64,000 bases of DNA. Origin: Cornus controversa (Eukaryota > Streptophyta > Magnoliopsida > Cornales > Cornaceae). Under the pieces are notes generated by a model that was given only the letters and a program-made list of their open reading frames with translations, ran no database searches and was not told the DNA's origin. A program made the translations under genes and the position numbers. The stretch is taken from contig CM048846.1 of the NCBI GenBank assembly GCA_026545225.1, forward strand, positions 17,176,501-17,240,500, written 5' to 3'. Positions 57,085-64,000 of the stretch are shown in pieces; positions within the stretch are counted from its first letter, which is position 1, and each line of letters starts with the position of its first letter.

Positions 57085-57340
57085 CCAAATTGCACTAAAC
57101 TACTTTGTACTATCAAAAAGTTGAAAAATATTCCTCCACTATTTCTTTTTGGCAACAAACCTCCCTTAATTTATCAAAAGTTGCAAATTACCCTCCCTTG
57201 GCGGTCAGAAGTTAGAATTTTGGCTTTCAGAGGGGTAATTTGCAACTTTTGGTAAATTGAGGGGTGTTTGTTGCCAAACAAATAGTAGAGGGGGGTATTT
57301 TGTAACTTGCTGATAGTACAGGGGAGTTTAGTGGAATTTG
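57085..57340. mobile_element. Fold-back MITE, copy 1
   Basis: A ~256-bp near-perfect inverted repeat: ccaaattgcactaaac ... ggcaacaaacctccc ... caaaagttgcaaattac on the left pairs with gtaatttgcaacttttg ... ggtgtttgttgcca ... gtttagtggaatttg on the right, with a ~40-bp loop. The minus-strand open frame at 57174-57356 is an artefact of it. Confidence 0.85.
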
Positions 57341-57932
57341 ACGAACAATTAAACACAAATTCAAAACTTAGTTTTTTAATTATACGAGTTTAAAATAAAA
57401 CTTTAATTTAATTTATCCTTCTTAATCCAACTCAAATGAAAACATAATATTTTCCTCCAAAAAGTTTGAAAAGGCTTTAAATCGGATCCTTCAATTACTT
57501 AAATTCAAAGGCAAAATTTAATTGATATTGTAAAATGAATATCAACTATAAAATTTAGGCTTCAAAAAATATGGTATCCTTAGTGAGAATAGAGGAACAT
57601 ATTTTTCTATAGTATAAGGAATTTGAGGTATAAAATTGTATTAAGGTAGATGAAATTACAAAGGAATTTAGGAAACAAAATCTCTTTTGAGATTTAGAAA
57701 TGTTTTAGAAAAAAGTGACATATCTAGCAAACACAATTATTTAATAACATAGACAATAAATTGCGCAAACATACTTTACTTTAATTACTACCTATTTATA
57801 AATATAAGAGAAAGGATATACAAAGTTGTATTACATAATTGTAATATTAAATTAATAAATCATCATATGAAACAGTAGTGGTAAAAGGAAAAGAATAGCT
57901 AATTAACATTATATATATATATATATATATAG

Positions 57933-58194
57933 GCCAAATTGCACTAAACCCCTTATACTATCAAATAGTTGCAAAATACTCCTCTCTACTATTTATTTTG
58001 GCAACAAAGTCTCTCAATTTATCAAAAGTTACAAATTACCTCTTCGGCAACCAAAATTCTATTTTTTATTTTTCAGAGGGATAATTTGCAACTTTTGATA
58101 AATTAAGAGGATTTGTTGTCAAAAATAAAAATAGTAAAAGAGAATATTTTACAATTTTTTTTTTTTTATAGTACTGGAAAGTTAAGAGCAATTA
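57933..58194. mobile_element. Fold-back MITE, copy 2
   Basis: Same arrangement and sequence as 57085-57340, 850 bp away, with lower arm identity. A (TA)n run borders it on the left. Confidence 0.8.
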
Positions 58195-58469
58195 GGTCTT
58201 ATATTTACTCAAAAGATAAAGAATTTGATTTCAAACTCTGAAAGCCAAAGGGAAGAGATGGGGTGTGGGCCCCACAACCCACCTCTCTCATTCAACTTTT
58301 GGAGTTCGTCTCCATATCATTTTTTATTCCAATTTCTATATTCAATTGCAATATTAATTTACATCTAATTGGAAATAAAATTCCATATTAAAATTTGGGA
58401 TATTACAAAAAAACAAAGCATATATTTACTTTTAATTTGGATATAAAAAAATAGGCATGCACGAGGAAG

Positions 58470-59491
58470 CAGGGCCGGCTGGTGCCTAAGGCCCCAACCA
58501 ATAGAAGGCCAAAAAAAAATTCCTTATATTATAATATGTACTAACACCAATTGAAATTCCTTATATTTTTGACTTTTTTCTTTCTCTGCAATGCTTATAT
58601 TTTCTATTCTTTTACGGACTCTCTAATCTTCATCTTTCCCTTCTCTCAGTCTCTCATTGCAACATATTTTTCTTCTCCACTCATTATAGCCATAAAATTA
58701 TTAAAAGATTTCAGGCTACTAGCTACAAAATAATTAATTGAAGGAGCATTATATATAGTGGATTTTTTAAATATATATCAGGTTATATTGTTATTTAATT
58801 TAAATTATTTTTTAGTCTTATTATTTTTTGTTATCATAAAATTATATATTTTGTTTGTAATTATTGTTATTTATATTATTGGAATTTGGATATCAGAATA
58901 TGTCTATTAGAAACTATGAATCAAGATATGAAAAACCTAAAAATAAAAGAAGAATAAATAAACTAATTTAATTCGAAAAAGGAGCTCTTGATAAATTTGT
59001 TAATCCTAATAATCAAACAGCAAAAAAATTAAGTGAAAATTCTACAAAAGAACAAACAAAGTCATCTAAAAGAATTAGAAGATTATACAACAATGAAAGA
59101 AAAAGATATTAGTGACTTGATTCATAATGATAATCAAATGTGTGATAAGAAAATTCTTTACGAAGAACATAAAAAAAAATTGGAAGAAAGTGAAACAAGT
59201 AAAAAAAAATAAAGATGTTTATCAAAAATCATATTAAAGTTGATAAAATCATATCTAAGATCAAATATGTCACAAGAAAGATTAAATGGATTCGCTATAT
59301 TATCCATTGAAAAAGATATTTTAACAAAACTTTAATACAAGAAACTAATTAGTAACTTTGCATCTCAAAAAGCAAGAAAAATAATTTTTAAAAAAGTATT
59401 ATTAATTATTATTTGATATTAATATATTAAATATTAAAATGCCCATTTTATAATTTTCGTCTAAGGCCTCAAATTATATTGAGTTGCCCTG
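58470..59491 (+). mobile_element. hAT deletion derivative with transposase remnants
   Basis: Ends CAGGGCCGG... and ...TTGCCCTG, flanked by 8-bp direct repeats cgaggaag (58462-58469) and cggggaag (59492-59499), 7 of 8 matching. Inside, 58901-58990 encodes MSIRNYESRYEKPK and, after a stop, KGALDKF. 59266-59385 encodes MSQERLNGLAILSIEKDIL and SNFASQKARKI, i.e. the start and the hAT dimerisation tail of a plant TTF-type zinc finger hAT transposase. The central ~2 kb is deleted. Confidence 0.85.
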
Positions 59492-60659
59492 CGGGGAAGC
59501 CACATGGTGTCCATTGGCCCCACTCAATTTTTTGTTTTATTGATTTTGTAAAAAGTTTGTTCCACTTCTTTTACATTTCTTTTTCTTACTCAAGTTAGGG
59601 TTAAGGTTCTAATCTCCTTGTTTTATTTTCACTAGAGTACTTTTTATTATAAAAAATACTCTAATGAAAATAAAACATAGAGATGGCAAGTGTTTTGGTG
59701 CGGTGGGAAGTGCCTGAGTTTGAGATTTGAAAGTAACTTTTTCAAAAATATAGATAAGGCTAGCGGATATGTACTTCTCCCAAAACCTGTTAAAAAAATT
59801 CGTTTAAGTGAAAACCTTGTGCACTGAATATGATCTATTTTTTAATATATATTTTATTGAAAAAAATCAGGTATTTGCAAATCTATTAGTTGTGTATATT
59901 TTCACTCTAGTTTTTAGAGTTGATGGGTTGTGTTTACAGGTAAGATTTTTCTTTTTTGAAATTAAGATTAATTGGATGGTTGGTGTTACGTAACTTATTC
60001 TATACAACTCATTTTCTTGAAATCCTACCAAATTACAATCATATGATGTTACCTCAAACAATTGTCCAAAAACCTTGGAAAAGGACGTCTGAGTGTCAAA
60101 TTTCACCAATTGGACACTAACTGTTATACTATAAATGTGTGAAATTCTGCTTCTTTAACCCAAGAGCCACAATTTGAATGACATATATTTCACAGATTGA
60201 AAGAATGCTAGATATTGCAAATTGAATTCTTCACTGTGAATTTATAAATGCATAAGCTTCAAAATCTTATGAGCTAATTAATGAGTTATTAGCTTCAAAA
60301 ACAGTACATTATGTTATTCAATTATATTGATAATTTTTTTTGGTTCAATAAAATTTTACTTTATTATGTTCAGGGAACCCAACGACCTTAATCAATCTCA
60401 CTAATTATTACTCCTCATAAAAAATAATAAGTAAATCATTTTTATTTTTAAAATACATTTCATTTGTGAATGTGCTTCCTTTGTCTGAAAAATATCATAA
60501 AACAAGAACTCTAACTGATTCCTATAATTTTCATTTTAAAATGATAGGAGCTAAAAGTAGCGATTGGAATCTTGTAACAAAATATACTAATAACCGGCCC
60601 AATCAACTGAAAAGTTGAATACTTGACTAAAAAAATGTAATGTATAATGAATTTTGCAG

Positions 60660-61392
60660 GTTGCATTTCCTGTCTTGGAGAAGCTGACGATTGGAAAATT
60701 GGAAAGCCTTACAGCAATATGGGATGACCAATCACAATCACTCCTAGTGAAGGAAGTCGAAAATTCCTTTCGCTTCCTAATGTACATGACCGTCTTTGAA
60801 TGTGAGAAACTGGTGAATGTGATTCCCTCTAATATGCTCCCAAGGTTACAGAACCTTAAACTACTGGTAGTGCATGGATGTGATTCACTTGTATTACAAA
60901 CTGAAGTGCTCACTACAGTTGAAAAGGGGTCTCCAACAACAGCACCAACAATTAATGTACTCCCTCGGCTACAAGAAATGCTTTTAGAGTATCTACCTAA
61001 CTTAGTAATGTATATGAGGTTGAATAGAAAGGGACACTTTGCTGGCAGACTTTGTGCCTATTCAAACTTAACGGATCTCCACCTTTCTAATCGTGACAGT
61101 TTGGGAAATGCATTCTCACTATCCACAGCAACATACCTTGTGCACCTCCAAAAATTAAGAGTACATAACTGTGAGAAGATAGAAGAGAGAGTTGCCATTG
61201 AAAGGGGAAATTTAGGAGAAGACGGAGAAGAAGATGTAGTGTATGATGAGATCATTGTCTTCCCTCAATTAAAGCATTTGGAACTTGCCAAACTTCAAAA
61301 GTATCTGCTGCTGCATTCGTGGATCCAAAATACAACAAGAAGAAACTGTGGAGCAGCACATTCCCAGACTGGAAGCCCTCTTCAACCACAAG
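60660..61392 (+). pseudogene. CNL LRR exon 4, duplicate of exon 2, damaged
   Basis: Starts VAFPVLEKLTIGKLESLTAI after tgcag and follows exon 2 closely. It has a 9-bp in-frame insertion (GEDGEEDVV versus GEEDVV), then an 8-bp deletion near 61280 that shifts the frame, and its donor reads aaggaaag instead of aaggtacg, so splicing after it would fail. The original module end (RLEALFNHK) is still readable in the shifted frame. Confidence 0.82.
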
Positions 61393-62174
61393 GAAAGTGA
61401 CCACAATACCCTTCATAATAATATGCATCGGCAATTAGATTTTTATTTTATGTTAATATTATTATTTATGAAAATAAATAATTATATATATTATAGTGTA
61501 TATATAAATGAATAGAGAAAAAGAAAGATAAATTTAATTACTTTTTATTTTATGCTAACATTATTATTTATGGAAATAAATAATTATATATAGATTAAAT
61601 ATATTATAATATATATATATATATATATTCAAAGGAATATTTTGGTCCATTAGATAGGGTTAAATGGGTAAATTTAATATTCATATGGGATATGTTAAAA
61701 GTCAAAGGACGGCATGATTATTTTACATCAAAAATTGCTCTGACATAGTGTACTTTTGGCAAGAGAAGGTATATATATACGACACAAATCACATGGGGTG
61801 TTGGTGATGAAAATTCGCAAAATTGTAACTGCGTGTCAATATATCAAATCTCAGAGATTGTCAGTAATATTTATCCTAATTATTTCACTCCTTTTTTTTG
61901 GGACTAAAGAAAAACAGAGGTGTCCAGACTTGTGGTTGACAATCATTAATTAAATCCCAAATTTCACACAGTAGTTGCCCTTTTCATTAATCCAACATCC
62001 ACCTATGTACGCACATCATTAGAACCCTCTATCCTTCCGTGCCATCTATTTCTGGATAAAAGTATCAGTCAAATATGTTGTGAAACCTGAATAACCTATA
62101 TTTAAAAATTCATAGGAAATTCAGTTCTCCATGAATATGAGTGAAACCGGTCATTTTAGAAAGTAAATTCAACA
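61393..62174. other. Downstream of the CNL locus, no gene seen
   Basis: AT-rich with a short duplication (atttttattttatgttaatattattatt near 61438 and 61548) and a TA run at 61605-61629. No terminal CNL exon recognised. Confidence 0.5.
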
Positions 62175-62520
62175 CACTACAAAAACAAAATTCTTCTGCT
62201 AGCAACTCTTGCTGCCATTTTAATCGGATTTTAGCATAAAGATGACCCTCTAACAATAGGATTTTCAAAATTTTGCAGTATGCTATTCAAAAGAATATTT
62301 GCCAAAGTGGTACTCAGAATTGTAATATCAGATCAGCTATCTTGAAAATTTTAGAATCTAGAAAATGTTTCTAGTCTAAAACTATACTAAAAAGTTTCAA
62401 TACGTAAATTTGGGCACTATGCTTACTATAATTTTAAACTTTAAAAAGACTACAAACTTGCTCCTATTTTTATGAAATGTTTATGGGTAGCTCAGTGCGG
62501 AAATGGTTGCAAAAGTTTCA
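62175..62520 (+). other. Possible CACTA-type end, otherwise unassigned
   Basis: CACTACAAAAACAAAATTC at 62175 resembles a CACTA terminus, but there are no clear subterminal repeats and no partner end in the window. Confidence 0.25.
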
Positions 62521-64000
62521 TTAAAATTTAGAGGGGGTGATTAGATTTACTTGCTAGTTTGTTTAATTTTTCAAATTAATTCAATTTTAAGTCCAATTAA
62601 AATTAACCAAACACATAAAGCAAGTAAATAAAATAAAGTTCAGAATAACACCCGATATACGTGAAAAAATCCAAGACGAAAAAAAACCACTGGTGAGGTA
62701 TTGCCGCGGAGATTAAATCTACTATCATCGAAACAAAATACAACAGACTCTGTCCCAGACTCACACCCATTCCACTCCATTAAAAATTTGATGCGAAACA
62801 CCTTAGGATTACTCTAACAACTCCACACCCAATTGTTTCAGACGTTTGGCTAATATCACAATTCTTGCAGAAAGGTAACTGAAAGAACAAGAACACTACC
62901 TAAGTATTCTGTCTCCTTCGTAGTGCGATCTTCTTCTCTTTCTTCACCGACGAACCAGTGACTTAATCAATAAGAAATCTCTGAAGTAGTCTTCGATTGA
63001 TCAAGTAAAAAGTAACATCCTAAATCACTCGGTGAATATGTGTGTGCTCTTAAAGAAATATAAACAAAAAATTAATGAAGAATTTTCTGCTTTAAAAATA
63101 ACTCCATGTTTTCTTTCTAAAAATAATGTTTTTCTAAAAGTGTATTGAAAGCATAATTAGAGAGAACATAAGAGAGTGTTTATAGATGATGTAGTCCAAT
63201 AATTACTTGAAAAACAAGTTGTAAACACTTTAAAAACGTTTCCCATAGTCTCATGAATTTTAAAAATCAATTCAAAGTCAAAACAGGACTTTCCTAATCG
63301 ATTTGGGCGAAGTCAGCAGAGTTGGACCGGTCTAGACAACGTGTGGACCAGTCCACTATGGCCAATTGTCCATTTTTAGATCCCGAACATACTTGGACCA
63401 GTCCAACTTTGAAAATTCTGAAAATTTACACTTGAAATCCTAATTTTCAAAGTCAGACTTCATCTATTCAAAAACTGTGCCCTCGTCAACTTATCTGAAC
63501 TACGTGATTCTCATGCTCGATCAATGATGTCTGTGTGCATTTGTAACCTTTTGAATGCTTCTTATGATCAAATTTCTTGTCTAGATCATTGATGGTCTGA
63601 GCATGTGCATATCCTTGTATTGGTGAAGAACACTATCCATCCTTTTTGACACCAAATTACAGGTCAATCATTCTAATTTTGACACCAAATTACAAGTCAA
63701 TCATTCTAATTTTGACACCAAATTTGTCAATACAAATATTTACGTCACAATTTCATATAATATTCCATCCATGTGTCAACTGTAGCCAAAATTTCAATTT
63801 TGAAGGACATTTCATTCTAACAAGTATTCAAAACAAGGTACTTCACGGAGTTACAGTTATTAAAGTGTATTGACCTATCAAAATTTCCCTCTTTTACATT
63901 TAAAGTTTTCAAATCTCAACGGTACATTCTGTCAACCAGAAGCTGTACAATTTTCAGTCTCATCTGAATTCATTCGTGTCTTTATCTCAACAATTGATCA
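62521..64000. other. LTR-like retroelement sequence, no gene
   Basis: Words such as aacacccgatatacgtg and aaaccactggtgaggta, near 62645-62700, resemble sequence commonly found in plant copia LTRs. 63640-63740 contains a 34-bp tandem repeat (tttgacaccaaattacaggtc). No borders, PBS or PPT could be placed; probably a retroelement fragment running off the window. Confidence 0.35.
63646..63735 (+). repeat. 34-bp tandem repeat, ~2.5 copies
   Basis: ttttgacaccaaattac plus aggtcaatcattctaa is repeated twice and a third time in part. Confidence 0.85.

Larger units (their letters stand above)
55458..60659 (+). other. CNL intron 3, 5.2 kb, with MITEs and a hAT derivative
   Basis: Between exon 3 and exon 4. 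56370-56460 and 58320-58460 match the intron before exon 2 (52770-53170) in order, and 60460-60659 matches 53225-53471. The duplicated segment thus included much of the intron and was later expanded by insertions (57085-57340, 57933-58194, 58470-59491). A (CA)n repeat lies at 56381-56411. Confidence 0.65.
42038..61392 (+). pseudogene. CC-NBS-LRR disease-resistance gene (CNL), broken; exons 1-4
   Basis: A coiled-coil NBS-LRR immune receptor of the kind annotated as At4g27190-like, which senses pathogen effectors in the cytosol or at membranes. The parts are exon 1 (42038-44745), exon 2 (53472-54200), exon 3 (55110-55457) and exon 4 (60660-61392), separated by introns of about 8.7, 0.9 and 5.2 kb with gt...ttgcag borders. 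All exon borders are phase 0. Lesions are a 1-bp frameshift at about 42980, a TGA at 43354-43356, an 8-bp deletion near 61280 and loss of the splice donor after exon 4. No C-terminal end is recognised afterwards. Exons 2 and 4 are copies of one another. Either a pseudogene or an allele with sequence errors; three independent lesions favour the former. Confidence 0.85.

Overview
The window looks like nuclear DNA of a eudicot plant. It is strongly AT-rich, with plant-type coding: an intronless family-1 UDP-glycosyltransferase carrying a PSPG box and a coiled-coil NBS-LRR disease-resistance gene with GT-AG introns. It is dominated by plant transposable elements (Ty1/copia, Ty3/gypsy, hAT, PIF/Harbinger, CACTA and MITEs). 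No organellar or bacterial features, CRISPR arrays or rRNA genes are visible. I do not commit to a genus.

Layout. 1-8.4 kb is a TE graveyard: one copy of a segmental duplication with a MITE in it, a long-TIR element, a PIF/Harbinger transposase pseudogene, a copia pol fragment, and an LTR-like promoter region carrying heat-shock-element motifs. 10.2-11.7 kb (minus strand) holds the only nearly intact single-exon gene, a UGT72-like glycosyltransferase whose last ~25 codons are displaced by a 1-bp frameshift; a MITE with a target-site duplication sits just upstream. 13.3-14.3 kb is the second copy of the duplication. 15.5-19.4 kb is a non-autonomous LTR element whose LTR contains a ~285-bp tandem array. 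19.5 kb is a CACTA terminus and 22.4-23.0 kb an 80-bp tandem array. 23.4-33.2 kb is a complete but decayed 9.7-kb copia element with a perfect 5-bp TSD. 34.1-38.3 kb is a nested set: a hAT-like element containing a gag-only gypsy element, which contains a compound minisatellite and a tRNA-like (SINE-like) segment. 38.9-40.4 kb is a cluster of nested inverted-repeat MITEs.

42.0-61.4 kb is a CC-NBS-LRR locus. One large exon encodes CC, NB-ARC and the first LRR block. At least three further LRR exons follow, each starting and ending in phase 0, and one of them (with flanking intron) is duplicated. The gene is broken by a frameshift, a nonsense codon and damage in the last exon. Its 8.7-kb first intron carries a three-level nest: a copia element, containing a solo LTR, containing a deleted LTR element, the inner two each with a perfect 5-bp TSD. 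The third intron holds two fold-back MITEs and a hAT deletion derivative with an 8-bp TSD.

Two themes recur. Many reading frames are interrupted by TGA or TAG where CGA or CAG is expected, the pattern left by C-to-T decay of methylated DNA. Small tandem modules (LRR exons, LTR repeats, minisatellites) expand repeatedly. No wholly new protein system is evident. The most unusual signals are the modular LRR exons, the satellite-bearing LTR family, the repeat family shared by two unrelated arrays, and the HSE-rich copia LTR-like promoter.
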